Program-made: the position numbers and the translations under genes
The notes under the pieces: model-generated
What the model was told of the DNA's origin: nothing
Databases searched by the model: none
The model's input: the letters and a program-made list of their open reading frames with translations, nothing else
Part shown: piece by piece, positions 15,387 through 24,636 of the stretch
How positions within the stretch are numbered: position 1 is the first letter of the stretch
Layout: each line of letters opens with the position of its first letter
Assembly (NCBI RefSeq): GCF_004331455.1
Contig: NZ_SJJR01000011.1
Location: 1 to 64,000, forward strand
From: Micromonospora zingiberis
Lineage (GTDB): Bacteria > Actinomycetota > Actinomycetes > Mycobacteriales > Micromonosporaceae
Length of the DNA stretch: 64,000 bases
Direction of reading: 5' to 3'

Positions 15387-17870
15387 GTGTCGATGACGGA
15401 CCACACCGTCGCCGTCGCCGAACCCAGGCCGGCAGCGGCCGACGGGTCGGCTGAAACCACTCCCGCCCCGCGTAGCCGGGTCCGGGTCGTGCTCGGCGGC
15501 ATCCGGGCGGGAATCGCCGCGATACCCGCGCTACTCACCGACTGCGCCGTGCTCGCCTTCGCGCTCTGGACGCTGCTCTACCACGCCGGACTGCCGTTGG
15601 GCCTGGCCCCGTCACTGACCCTGCGGATCTGGCTGGTCGCCGGATCGGCGTTGGCCGTGCTCGCCGTGCTGGCCCGACTGGGCCTGCGGTGGTGGCGCCG
15701 GCGGGCGGCCCGGGGCCCGGCCGAGGTCGCGGACCCGGCCATCGCCGAGCGCCCCGAGCCCGCGTCGGATGACCTCGACCAGCCAGCGCCGGCCGACCCG
15801 ACCGACGAGGCGGTCAGTCCAAGCGACCCGGCGGCGAGCCCGACCGACGAGGCGGTCAGCCCGGCCGACCCGGCCGCAGTTCCAGCGGAGAAGGCGGCGA
15901 GCCCGAGCGACCCGGCGGTGAGCGCGACCGACGAGGCGGTGAACCCAGCCGGGTCGGAGCGCGACGAGTCGTCAGCGGAGCAGGTGACGCAGCCGGGCGC
16001 GGGTGGGGAGAGCGTCGACGGCGGGCCCGACACCGGGGCCGCAGCCGCGCCGGCCGAGCCGGCGGCGGAGCGGGCCGGTCGGATGGGCGTCGCTCAACGC
16101 TTGTGGATCGCGCTGACCCTGCTGGTCGGCACCGGTGCGGCGATCGCCGCCGGCCTGGCCGGCACTCCGGCCGGTGCGGACATCTCCTGGTGGGTCCCGG
16201 GCTCCGCCGGGGCCGTCGCCGCGATCGGTGCGGTGCTGCTGACCTGGCGGACCTGGCGGGCCACCCCACCGACCCGGCCGAGCGCGCCCGCGCCGACCGC
16301 CTGGCAGTCGGTGTACGCGCTGCTGATCGCGGCGGTGGCCGCGGTGGCCTCGCTCTACCTCGCCCGCAGCACCCCCGACGACATCTACTACGTGGGCCGC
16401 TCGGTGTGGGTGGCGGAGCGCGACATCGTCCCGCTCAACGACTTCCTGTTCAGCGAGAACGTGCTCCCGGCGATGGCCTCCCAGCCCCCGGTCGCCAGCG
16501 TCGAGGTGCTCGCCGGAGCACTCGCCCGCTTCCTCGGCATCCCGGCGGCGTCGGCCGTCTGGCACGTGCTGCTGCCGACCTTCGCGGTGCTCGCGGTGTT
16601 GGCGCTGTGGCGGCTGGTGCAGCGTTGGGCGCCGCGTCGGCCGGTGCTCGCCTTCACCGTGGCGTGCGCTTTCCTCGCCTTCGTCTGCGGCCCGGACGCC
16701 GCCCTGGGCACCTTCCACCTGCCCCGCCTCTACCAGGGCAAGGGGATGTTCGTCTCCGCGGTCGTGCCGTTGATGTGGCTGTACCTGACCCGCTGGTTCG
16801 ACGACCGGTCCAAGCGTGGGCTGGTGCTGATCGTCGCGCTGTCGATCGCCGCGATCGGGCTCACCACCACCGCGGCGATCATCCTGCCGCTGCTGGTCGG
16901 CGGGGCGGCCCTGATGATGCTGCTGGTCGGGCGCTGGAAGTCGGCGCTGGCCGCCGGGGTCGCCGTCCTGGCGTACCCGGTCGGGATGGTGATCGGCACC
17001 CAACTGGTCCTCGGCACGTCGGCCACCGAGGCGGCGGCAGACGCCAACTTCTACGACGCCGCGCACACCTACCGGCGGACGTTCGAGGTCGGCATCGTGG
17101 GCGTGATCGGCGGGCTCGCGTTGTGGTGTGGCCCGCTGCTGGCCCGCCGTCGTACCCCGGCGCTGCTTGCGGCCGGCGGCGCCCTGACGCTGAGCGTGTT
17201 GCTGGTGCCGGGGGTGCTGGAATGGCTCAGCGCGGTCACCGGCATCTCGGTGGTGCTCTGGCGGGTGTCCTGGCTGTTCGCCCTGCCGGCGATGATCGGG
17301 CTGCTGTGCACCGTCTGGCTGCCCACCCGGCTGCGCGTGGTGCGGGCCCTGGTCGGTGTGGTGCTGGCCGCCGCGATGGTGACCTCGTTCGTCAACTACG
17401 CCATCCCGATGTGGGACGAGCGCAGCGGAGTGCTGGTGCACCAGGAACCGACCTGGAAGATCCGGCCGGAGCGGCAGGCCATCGCGCAGTTCATCATCGA
17501 CCTCGACCGCCCGGACGGCCTCGTGCTCGCCCCGGCGAGCATCATGCGCACCATCCCGCTGATGAGCAGCCGGCCCCGAGTCGTGCTGCCCCGCGACTTC
17601 TTCCTGGTCGAGTACGACATCAACTCGCAGTTCTCGCAGGATCGGCTGCTGCTGACCAAGTTCGCCAACGGCGGCCCCCGGGTGGAGCGACCGGAACGCG
17701 ACGACGTGATCGCCGCGCTGGAGCGGCTGGACGTGGGAACGATCTGCTTCTACAGCCAGAACCGCTTCGCCCTGCGGACCGGTGAGCGGGCCGGCTACAC
17801 CATGGTCGCCGAGCGGCTGGCCGAGCCGCCCGTACACCCGAATGCGGTCACCTGCATGGTCCGGCAGTGA
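15387..17870 (+). CDS. Large multi-span membrane protein with acidic repeat linker (GT-C-like)
   Basis: The 827-residue protein begins with two hydrophobic segments, then an acidic Pro/Ala/Ser linker (~105-230) containing degenerate repeats such as DEAVSPSDPAASPT. A second membrane domain of about ten segments follows, then a ~130-residue C-terminal soluble region. After the first segment of the main domain comes STPDDIYYVGRSVWVAERDIVP, an acidic loop placed like the DD/DE loop of GT-C glycosyltransferases, and HLPRLYQGKGMF later. This suggests a lipid-linked sugar transferase or polymer-related protein, but no family is firmly assigned. GTG 15387 follows an AAGGA-like site; the ATG two codons on is equally possible. 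Confidence 0.7.
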   Translation: MSMTDHTVAVAEPRPAAADGSAETTPAPRSRVRVVLGGIRAGIAAIPALLTDCAVLAFALWTLLYHAGLPLGLAPSLTLRIWLVAGSALAVLAVLARLGLRWWRRRAARGPAEVADPAIAERPEPASDDLDQPAPADPTDEAVSPSDPAASPTDEAVSPADPAAVPAEKAASPSDPAVSATDEAVNPAGSERDESSAEQVTQPGAGGESVDGGPDTGAAAAPAEPAAERAGRMGVAQRLWIALTLLVGTGAAIAAGLAGTPAGADISWWVPGSAGAVAAIGAVLLTWRTWRATPPTRPSAPAPTAWQSVYALLIAAVAAVASLYLARSTPDDIYYVGRSVWVAERDIVPLNDFLFSENVLPAMASQPPVASVEVLAGALARFLGIPAASAVWHVLLPTFAVLAVLALWRLVQRWAPRRPVLAFTVACAFLAFVCGPDAALGTFHLPRLYQGKGMFVSAVVPLMWLYLTRWFDDRSKRGLVLIVALSIAAIGLTTTAAIILPLLVGGAALMMLLVGRWKSALAAGVAVLAYPVGMVIGTQLVLGTSATEAAADANFYDAAHTYRRTFEVGIVGVIGGLALWCGPLLARRRTPALLAAGGALTLSVLLVPGVLEWLSAVTGISVVLWRVSWLFALPAMIGLLCTVWLPTRLRVVRALVGVVLAAAMVTSFVNYAIPMWDERSGVLVHQEPTWKIRPERQAIAQFIIDLDRPDGLVLAPASIMRTIPLMSSRPRVVLPRDFFLVEYDINSQFSQDRLLLTKFANGGPRVERPERDDVIAALERLDVGTICFYSQNRFALRTGERAGYTMVAERLAEPPVHPNAVTCMVRQ

Positions 17871-18015
17871 CCACGGCGGGCCGGGCCCGGCATGGCCACG
17901 GCCCTGCCGGCCCGGCCGAAAACCGTGCGGCGACGGCGGCTTGTCCGGTACCCGCCCGATCCGCCACCTGCACGGGGCATGCTCACAGGGCAGGCCGCCG
18001 CACAGGGAGATGGGC

Positions 18016-18327
18016 ATGGAGAGCTACCACGAGGACTGGACGGACAGCCAACGCGCGCTCTACGACGAGTGCTACCGCGCCGGAGCCGACTGGGCCGACG
18101 ACCCGGACACGCCCGCCGAGGACGTGCAGCACGTGATCAATCTCGGCGAGGCCGACGACGACACCCTCGCCGACTCCGAGATCGACTTCCCGCCGCTGAT
18201 CGACGCGGTCACCGAGGCCACCGGCGAGGTCGTCAGCACCGTGCCGGCCAGCCACGACGACCCCGCCTTCAAGGGATTCGTGGACGGCGTGCGGGACGCC
18301 ACCTCCGACGAGGTCTTCGGCCTCTGA
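18016..18327 (+). CDS. Small acidic cytoplasmic protein, unknown function
   Basis: A 103-residue, strongly acidic protein (many Asp/Glu) without a signal or membrane segment. AGGGAG (18004-18009) lies 6 nt before ATG 18016; an upstream in-frame ATG at 18010 directly abuts that site and is less likely. No domain recognised. It stands alone between the large membrane protein and the two-component system. Confidence 0.7.
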   Translation: MESYHEDWTDSQRALYDECYRAGADWADDPDTPAEDVQHVINLGEADDDTLADSEIDFPPLIDAVTEATGEVVSTVPASHDDPAFKGFVDGVRDATSDEVFGL

Positions 18328-18429
18328 GTCCGGTCAACCGCCCCCGGGCCTGTCACCCCGGCCCGTCGTCTGCCACCATCAACCGGAACCATTCCGCCGG
18401 CAGCGGAGCAGACCTAACGGGGAGGCCGG

Positions 18430-19086
18430 GTGCGGATCCTGCTGGTCGAGGACGACCGCCGGGTGGCCGCCGCACTGTCGTCGGCCCTGAGCCGGCGCGG
18501 CTACGAGGTGGAGCACGCCGCCACCGTCGCCGCCGCCCTCTCCGCCGCCCCGTGCGACCTGGTGCTGCTCGACCTGACCCTGCCCGACGGCGACGGCACC
18601 GACCTGTGCCGGGAGTTGCGCCGACGCAGCAGCCAGTTGGGCATCATCGCGGTGACCGCCCGGGGTGAGGAACGCGACCGGGTGCTCGGCCTGCGGCTCG
18701 GCGCCGACGACTACGTGGTCAAACCCTTCTCGATGGTGGAGTTGCAGGCCCGGATCGAGGCGGTCCTACGGCGGGCCTCGCACACCGCGCCGGAACGGAA
18801 CCTGATCGAGGTCGGTCCGGTCCGGGTCGACGTGGCCGCCCGTACGGTCACCGTGGCCGACCGGCCGGTCGCGCTGACCCGAAAGGAGTTCGACGTCCTG
18901 CTCTCGTTGGCCCGGCAACCGGGCGTCGCGGTTCCCCGCGACCGGATCCTGCTCGACGCCTGGGGGACCACCTTCGCCGACCGGCACACCGTCGAGGTGC
19001 ACGTCGGCTCGCTGCGCGGCAAGCTCGGCGACCCGCGCCTGGTGGAGACCGTCCGCGGCGTCGGATACCGGCTGCGGGCCGAGTGA
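18430..19086 (+). CDS. OmpR/PhoB-family response regulator
   Basis: The 218-residue regulator has a receiver domain (acidic pocket EDD at 7-9, phospho-acceptor D48 in LVLLDLTLPDG, T76, K98 in VVKPFS) and a winged-helix DNA-binding domain (~125-218; LTRKEFDVLLSLA, HTVEVHVGSLRGKLGD, VRGVGYRL). GTG 18430 follows a GGGGAGG site. The kinase gene begins 10 bp downstream, so the two form an operon. Targets are unknown; the ABC exporter 1.6 kb downstream on the same strand is a candidate. Confidence 0.95.
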   Translation: MRILLVEDDRRVAAALSSALSRRGYEVEHAATVAAALSAAPCDLVLLDLTLPDGDGTDLCRELRRRSSQLGIIAVTARGEERDRVLGLRLGADDYVVKPFSMVELQARIEAVLRRASHTAPERNLIEVGPVRVDVAARTVTVADRPVALTRKEFDVLLSLARQPGVAVPRDRILLDAWGTTFADRHTVEVHVGSLRGKLGDPRLVETVRGVGYRLRAE

Positions 19087-19096
19087 GGGGCCGGCG

Positions 19097-20599
19097 GTGC
19101 GACGGCGCCTGGTGATCAGCTACCTGCTGCTGATGGTGCTGGTCCTGGTGGCATTGGGTACGCCGCTGGCGGCGACCCTGGCCACCCGGGAGACCGAGCG
19201 GATCCGGGCCGACCGGCTCGCTGACGCCACCCGCTTCGCCTCGCTGGCGGGTCCGGCGCTGCGCGACGGCACCAACGGCCCGCTCGCCAGCGAGCTGCAC
19301 AGCTACGAGGAGCTGTACGGCATCGACGCGGCGGTGGTCGACCGGGACGGGTCGGCGGTGATCTCGTCGCCCGGCTGGCGGTGGGCCCTGGGCACCCGGG
19401 AGGCGTTGGAGGTCGCGCTGTCCGGGCAGCAGACCAGCGGGCCCGACTCGGTCTGGCCGTGGGTGGACGGGCCGATCGTGGTGGCGGTACCCATCAACGA
19501 CGGCGGTGAGGTGCTCGGTGCGGTGGTCACCGCCAGCCCGGCGGACACGGTGCGTCGTACCGTCACGACGTGGTGGCTGCTGCTGGCCGCGCTGGGCCTG
19601 CTCGCCGTGCTGGCCTGCGTGCTGACCGCGTTCGGGCTGGCCGGCTGGGTGCTGCGGCCGATCACCGAGCTTGACGCGGTCACCCATGAGATCGCCGAGG
19701 GGGACCGGGGTGCCCGCGTACAGCACCGCCTCGGTCCGCCGGAGCTGCGTCGCCTGGCGGCGAGCTTCAACCACATGGCCGACGTGGTGTCCGACGTGAT
19801 GGACCGGCAGCGGGCGTTCGTGGCGCACGCCAGTCATCAACTGCGCAATCCGTTGACCGCGCTGCGGTTGAGGGTGGAGGAACTCGGGCCGAGCCTGACC
19901 GACGCGCCGGGCCGCGCCGAACACCAGCTCGCGTTGGAGGAGACCGACCGGCTGGCCCTGCTGCTGGACGGGCTGCTCACCCTGGCGCGGGCCGAGCGCC
20001 GGGAGAACCAGCGGGTGACCGTCGACGCGGCGGCCGTGGCCGTGTCCCGGGTGGCGGCGTGGGAGCCGCTGGCCCGGCACCGGTCGGTGACGTTGCGTCT
20101 GGTCGCCGCCCCGGCCACGGCGTACGCCCGGACCGTGCCGACCGCGATCGACCAGGCGCTCGACGCGTTGATCGACAACGCGGTCAAGTTCAGCGGGGCG
20201 GGCGGCGAGGTGACGGTGAGCGTCACGGCCCGTGACGGCGGCATCGTCCTGGCGGTACGCGACACCGGCCCGGGGATGACGCGAAGTCAGCTCGGTCAGG
20301 CCACCGAGCGATTCTGGCGGGCCCCGGAGGTGCAGAACGTCGACGGTGCCGGGCTGGGGCTGACCATCGCGGCGGTGCTGGTCGACGCCTCCGACGGGCG
20401 CCTCACCATGCACCCGAACTCGCCCCGTGGACTGGTCGCCGCGTTGTGGTTTCCCATGTGCACGGAAGCGGTGGACCGGGCCACGCCGGCCGCCGCGACA
20501 GGACCGTCCGTACCGGTCGAACCGTCGACCCCGGCCGGGCCGGCTGCCTGCGCGGAGTCGCCCGCCGCCGCCGGGGCCACCCCGCCCATCCCGACCTGA
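19097..20599 (+). CDS. Sensor histidine kinase
   Basis: The 500-residue membrane kinase has a first membrane segment at ~5-28, an extracytoplasmic sensor of ~130 residues, and a second segment at ~160-182. A HAMP linker (VLRPITELDAVTHEIAEGD), a dimerisation box with H247 (HASHQLRNPLTALR) and the ATPase domain (N-box ALIDNAVKF, G1 DTGPGM, G2 GAGLGLTIA) follow. The C-terminal ~55 residues are Ala/Pro-rich and dispensable-looking. It pairs with the adjacent regulator. The signal is unknown. Confidence 0.95.
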   Translation: MRRRLVISYLLLMVLVLVALGTPLAATLATRETERIRADRLADATRFASLAGPALRDGTNGPLASELHSYEELYGIDAAVVDRDGSAVISSPGWRWALGTREALEVALSGQQTSGPDSVWPWVDGPIVVAVPINDGGEVLGAVVTASPADTVRRTVTTWWLLLAALGLLAVLACVLTAFGLAGWVLRPITELDAVTHEIAEGDRGARVQHRLGPPELRRLAASFNHMADVVSDVMDRQRAFVAHASHQLRNPLTALRLRVEELGPSLTDAPGRAEHQLALEETDRLALLLDGLLTLARAERRENQRVTVDAAAVAVSRVAAWEPLARHRSVTLRLVAAPATAYARTVPTAIDQALDALIDNAVKFSGAGGEVTVSVTARDGGIVLAVRDTGPGMTRSQLGQATERFWRAPEVQNVDGAGLGLTIAAVLVDASDGRLTMHPNSPRGLVAALWFPMCTEAVDRATPAAATGPSVPVEPSTPAGPAACAESPAAAGATPPIPT

Positions 20600-20693
20600 C
20601 GTCGTTGCCCGAGCCACGCCGGTCAACCGAGGCTTGCGGCCATCCGTAGTATGAGTGCTATCTTCCGGTGTATTCCTGATACGGGGAGGGTGG

Positions 20694-21668
20694 ATGGCTG
20701 TCACTGCCGGGGCGGATGCCCTGACCGCCGCCGAACCGCCGGCCGGCGAGGGCGTCACGCTGGACGTGCGTGATCTGCGGATGCGCTACGGCACCAACGA
20801 CGTACTCGACGGGGTGTCGTTCACCGCCCAGCGGGGCGAGGTGCTCGCGTTGCTCGGCCCGAACGGCGCGGGCAAGACCACCACCATCGAGATCCTGGAG
20901 GGCTTCCGGATGCGTTCCGGTGGCCAGGTCGCCGTGCTGGGGGCCGATCCCGCGACGGGCGACGAGCGGTGGCGCGCCCGGCTCGGCGTGGTGCTCCAGT
21001 CCTGGCGCGACCACAGCCGGTGGCAGGTTCGGGAACTGCTTGCCCACCTCGGCAGCTTCTACGCGCCCTATTCGACGGAGCGCATCCGCCGGCCGTGGGA
21101 TGTCGACGAGCTCATCGAGGCGGTCGGCCTGACCGTGCACGCGGGCAAGAAGGTCGGCCAGCTCTCCGGCGGGCAGCGTCGCCGGGTGGATGTCGCGATC
21201 GGCATCGTCGGCCGGCCGGAGGTGCTCTTCCTCGACGAGCCGACCGCCGGCTTCGATCCGGCCGCTCGACGGGAGTTCCACGACCTGGTGCACCGGCTCG
21301 CCGACCTGGACGACACCACCATCCTGCTCACCACCCACGACCTGGACGAGGCCGAGAAGCTGGCCGACCGGATCCTGATCCTGGCCGGCGGACGGATCAT
21401 CGCCAGTGGCTCCGCCGACGAGTTGTCACGGCGGATCTCCATCGACGCCGAGGTGCGGTGGAGCCGGGACGGGCAGCGTTTCGTCCACTCCACCAGCACC
21501 GCGACCGCGTTCGTTCGTGAGCTGTTCGCCCAGCACGGGGAGGACATCGCCGACCTTGAGGTGCGGCGGGCCAGTCTGGAGGACACCTACATGGCGTTGG
21601 TCCGCGAGTTCGAGTCCGGGCGCGCCGATCGGGCGGCCCGCGCGTTCGAGGAGGTGGCAGCCGGATGA
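20694..21668 (+). CDS. ABC-2 type exporter ATP-binding protein
   Basis: The 324-residue ATPase has Walker A GPNGAGKTTT, signature LSGGQRRRVD, Walker B VLFLDEPTAGFDP, and H-loop LLTTHDLDEAEK. The C-terminal extension resembles DrrA/CcmA-type drug or natural-product exporters. ATG 20694 follows GGGGAGGG; the region before it contains AT-rich promoter-like sequence (TAGTAT near 20648). It overlaps the permease by 4 bp (ATGA). The pair likely exports a small hydrophobic or antibiotic-like substrate. Confidence 0.93.
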   Translation: MAVTAGADALTAAEPPAGEGVTLDVRDLRMRYGTNDVLDGVSFTAQRGEVLALLGPNGAGKTTTIEILEGFRMRSGGQVAVLGADPATGDERWRARLGVVLQSWRDHSRWQVRELLAHLGSFYAPYSTERIRRPWDVDELIEAVGLTVHAGKKVGQLSGGQRRRVDVAIGIVGRPEVLFLDEPTAGFDPAARREFHDLVHRLADLDDTTILLTTHDLDEAEKLADRILILAGGRIIASGSADELSRRISIDAEVRWSRDGQRFVHSTSTATAFVRELFAQHGEDIADLEVRRASLEDTYMALVREFESGRADRAARAFEEVAAG

Positions 21669-22528
21669 GTCCGAGCGTTCGCCCGCTGCTCCAGGCGGCC
21701 CGGTCCGGGTTGTCCCGGGGCCGCATCGAGCTGCGGCAGGGCTTCACGCACGCGGAGACCCTGTGGGGTTACCTGTTCCCGACCGTCGTCCTGCTGGTGG
21801 TGATGTTCTTCCTCCGCGGCGCCAAGGTGCCGGGCACCGACTTCTCGCTCGGCGCGCAGACCCTGCCCAGCACGCTGGGCATGACGGTGGCGTTCGGCGG
21901 CCTGGTCAGTGTCGCGTCGATTCTCACCGTCGAGCGGGAGGACGGCACCCTGCTGCGCGCCAAGGCCACCCCGAACGGCATGTTCGGCTACCTGATCAGC
22001 AAGATCATCCTGGTCGCCGGGATGACCATGATCAGCGTCGCGCTCCTGCTCGTACCGGGCATCTTCCTCTTCGACGGGCTGATGCTGAACAGCCTGTCGG
22101 CCTGGCTGACGCTGGCCTGGGTGCTGCTGCTCGGCATGGTGGCGACCATGCCGATCGGAGCGGTGTTCGGATCGCTGCTGTCCAACCCCCGCAACCTGGG
22201 GCTGATCATGCTTCCGATCATGGGCCTCATCGCCACCTCCGGCATCTTCTACCCGATCACCGCCCTGCCGGGCTGGTTGCAGGGACTGGCCCAGGTCTTC
22301 CCGATCTACTGGCTCGGCCTCGGTACGCGGTCGGCGCTGCTGCCCGACGCCATGGCCGCCGTGGAGATCGGCGATTCGTGGCGCCACCTGGAGACGGTGC
22401 TGGCGCTCGGTGGCTGGGCGGTGCTCGGGCTGGCCCTGGCACCGGTGGTGCTCCGTCGGATGGCCCGCCGCGAATCCGGGTCGAGCGTCGCCGCTCGACG
22501 GGAGAAGGCCCTACAGCGGGTGACGTGA
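21665..22528 (+). CDS. ABC-2 type exporter permease
   Basis: The 287-residue permease has six hydrophobic segments of the DrrB/ABC-2 type, with the conserved TVEREDGTLLRAKATP cytoplasmic loop and an LPIMGLIATSGIFYPI segment near the end. Its ATG overlaps the ATPase stop. A short XRE-family regulator follows 9 bp later, making a three-gene operon. Confidence 0.92.
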   Translation: MSPSVRPLLQAARSGLSRGRIELRQGFTHAETLWGYLFPTVVLLVVMFFLRGAKVPGTDFSLGAQTLPSTLGMTVAFGGLVSVASILTVEREDGTLLRAKATPNGMFGYLISKIILVAGMTMISVALLLVPGIFLFDGLMLNSLSAWLTLAWVLLLGMVATMPIGAVFGSLLSNPRNLGLIMLPIMGLIATSGIFYPITALPGWLQGLAQVFPIYWLGLGTRSALLPDAMAAVEIGDSWRHLETVLALGGWAVLGLALAPVVLRRMARRESGSSVAARREKALQRVT

Positions 22529-22537
22529 GGACACGAC

Positions 22538-22792
22538 ATGAGTGAGGTGGTCTACAACCGCATCGCCATGCTGCGGGCCGAACGGGGCGTCACCCGCCGA
22601 CAGTTGGCCGAGGCGCTGGGCGTCCACTACCAGACGATCGGTTACCTGGAGCGGGGCGAGTTCAGCCCCAGCCTGCACCTGGCCCTGCGGATCGCCCGTC
22701 ACTTCGAGGTGCCGGTGGAGGTGGTCTTCTCCGCCGAGCCGTTTCCCCGGCTCGGCGACCCCGCCGCCACGTCGATCGTCCGCCCGGCCTGA
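22538..22792 (+). CDS. XRE-family helix-turn-helix regulator
   Basis: An 84-residue Cro/CI-type protein: NRIAMLRAERGVTRRQLAEALGVHYQTIGYLERGEFSPSL is a compact five-helix HTH with no separate effector domain. This short class (YozG-like) often sits in ABC-exporter or membrane-protein operons. It is the last gene of the exporter operon and probably tunes its expression. Confidence 0.9.
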   Translation: MSEVVYNRIAMLRAERGVTRRQLAEALGVHYQTIGYLERGEFSPSLHLALRIARHFEVPVEVVFSAEPFPRLGDPAATSIVRPA

Positions 22793-22802
22793 CCGGCCCT
22801 GC

Positions 22803-23765
22803 TCAGGGCTTCTTGTCGCGGTAGTACGCCATGGCACCCGGATGCAACGGCAGCGGCGGGGTGTCGATCGCCGAGCGCGGACTCATCCGACCGGCCGCCG
22901 GGTGGGCGGCGGCCAGCTCGGAACGCCGCTCCATCAGCAGCCAGGTCATCTGGCGGACCAACTCCTCCGGCAGGTCGGCCCGGACCAGCAGATAGTTGGG
23001 GTTGGCCACGGTGGTGACCAGATCGAGGTCGTACACCGACTGGGGAATGTCCCGTGGCACGTACACCTCTCGGAAGGCCCGACGCAGCGGCACGGTCCAT
23101 TGTTGGAGGCCGACGATGCGGGTGGGGTTGTCCCGGGCGAACTCGGCCACGGCCCGCACCGGCAATCCGCCCGAGAAGAAGAAGGCGTCGATCTCGCCCC
23201 GCTTGAGCGCGGCCACCGAGTCGTCCAGGCCGAACTGCACCCGGTGCACCCCGGCCTCGTCGAGTTCCGCCACGGTGAGCAGCCGCTTCACGGTGATCTC
23301 CGTACCGGAGCCGGCCGCGCCGATGGACACCCGTCGCCCGCGCAGGTCGGTCAGCGTCCGTACCGGGCTGTCGGCTTTGGTGACGAGATGCAGCAGATCG
23401 TCGTAGACCCGGGCGATCGCCACCACCGACGGATCCGGACCCGGGTCGGCGGGCAACACGTCGGCCTGGGTGAATCCGAGTTCGACCTCGCCGGCGTTGA
23501 GCAGCCCCACATTCTCCACCGAGGCGGCGGTGACCAGCACCTCGGCCCGCACGTTGGGCAGCTCCCGGTTGAGGATGGCCGCCAGCGACGTGCCGAAAGC
23601 GTGGTAGACGGCGGTCGCGCTGCCGGTGGCGATGCGGATACGTATCGGCTCGTCGGAATCGTCCCGGCAGCCGCCGAGGCCGGGCAGGACCAGCAGCACG
23701 GCCACCAGCATGGCCGTACGGGCGACGCGCCGGCGGTGTCGGGCGGCATTGCGGGTACGGGTCAC
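22803..23765 (-). CDS. TAXI-family TRAP-type substrate-binding lipoprotein
   Basis: The 320-residue protein has a basic N-terminus, hydrophobic core and a lipobox ending LGGC (about residues 29-32). A TAXI-type (TRAP-associated extracytoplasmic immunogenic) domain follows: RIRIATGSATAVYHAFG at the N-terminus, VSIGAAGSGTEITVKRLL, and GEIDAFFFSGGLP. Such proteins bind organic acids or glutamate-like ligands for TRAP transporters. No DctQM-like membrane partner lies in the window, so it is an orphan. GTG 23765 gives the complete signal peptide. It is convergent with the XRE gene, with 10 bp between stops. Confidence 0.85.
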   Translation of the reverse strand: MTRTRNAARHRRRVARTAMLVAVLLVLPGLGGCRDDSDEPIRIRIATGSATAVYHAFGTSLAAILNRELPNVRAEVLVTAASVENVGLLNAGEVELGFTQADVLPADPGPDPSVVAIARVYDDLLHLVTKADSPVRTLTDLRGRRVSIGAAGSGTEITVKRLLTVAELDEAGVHRVQFGLDDSVAALKRGEIDAFFFSGGLPVRAVAEFARDNPTRIVGLQQWTVPLRRAFREVYVPRDIPQSVYDLDLVTTVANPNYLLVRADLPEELVRQMTWLLMERRSELAAAHPAAGRMSPRSAIDTPPLPLHPGAMAYYRDKKP

Positions 23766-23863
23766 GGGCAGCACTGTGCGCCGCCGGACCCCCGTGGCGC
23801 AACCCCGGGGTGGCGGAGTTCGTCCCAACCGCGTCGGAGTTCGCCCCGACCGTGGTTGTTCGT

Positions 23864-24568
23864 TCAGGCGACCGGGCGGTGTGCCACCTCCTCGGCAGCG
23901 TGGCGCAGGATCTGTTCCCGGTCCGGGCCGTGGGCGACACTGACCAGGTAACAACCGGTACCCGGGCGCAGCAGCGCCGGTACGTCGAGCAGGGCGGCGC
24001 CACGGACCAGCACGGCGGCGAGTTCCCGGTCGGTGATCCGGACGCCGAGGATGTGCCGCCGGACGTGCCGTCCACCCGCCAGCAGGGCGGCCCGCCAGGC
24101 AGCGGCGGCCAACCGGGTGCGCCACTGCCGACGGGCCGTCGAGGCGCCCGGCACCGGGCCACCGAGCAACTCCCGCCGGCCCCGGCGCCAGCCGTTCTCC
24201 ATCAGTGCCGCGTACGCGGGCCGGTGCTCGCGGGGCACATGCAACTGGTGCAGCTCGTAGCGGCGGCGCAGCCCACCGACGGCCAGCTCGTGCCGGACCG
24301 CGATGCCGAGCCGGTCCAGCAGTTGGCGGGTACGGCGCGCCGCCTCTTCCCGGTTGAACTCGATCGCGGTGGGCAGGCTGGGCTGCTGCCCGGCGTTACG
24401 CTGACCGGGTGTCGCCGGCGGCGGCATGCAGCGCAGCAGGCAGGCTGCCTCGAAGGCGTCGGCCAGGGTCGTCCAGTCCAGGGGCGGCAGGGTGGACGGC
24501 GGACGGGGCCGGTCGAGCAGAATCGGTTCGGCAACCACCGGAGGGCCTCCTCGTGGTGTCGGGTTCAT
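23864..24568 (-). CDS. Conserved-looking hypothetical protein
   Basis: A 234-residue Arg/Ala/Leu-rich soluble protein with no recognised motif. Sequence such as ELHQLHVPREHRPAYAALMENGWRRGRRELL and HILGVRITDRELAAVLVRGAALLDVPALL suggests a folded helical protein. It lies between the TAXI lipoprotein and yaaA on the same strand with ~70-100 bp gaps. Function unknown. Confidence 0.65.
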   Translation of the reverse strand: MNPTPRGGPPVVAEPILLDRPRPPSTLPPLDWTTLADAFEAACLLRCMPPPATPGQRNAGQQPSLPTAIEFNREEAARRTRQLLDRLGIAVRHELAVGGLRRRYELHQLHVPREHRPAYAALMENGWRRGRRELLGGPVPGASTARRQWRTRLAAAAWRAALLAGGRHVRRHILGVRITDRELAAVLVRGAALLDVPALLRPGTGCYLVSVAHGPDREQILRHAAEEVAHRPVA

Positions 24569-24636
24569 TTACGGTGACCCGTGACACCCGCCGGTGGTAC
24601 CGATCCGGTCCAGCCTTGAGGAAATCTTGCGCCTGG

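Noticed and set aside
20600..20693. Palindromic operator for the XRE regulator upstream of the ABC exporter
   Set aside because: Only short, imperfect symmetry (GTAT...ATAC type) is present; not enough to call a site.
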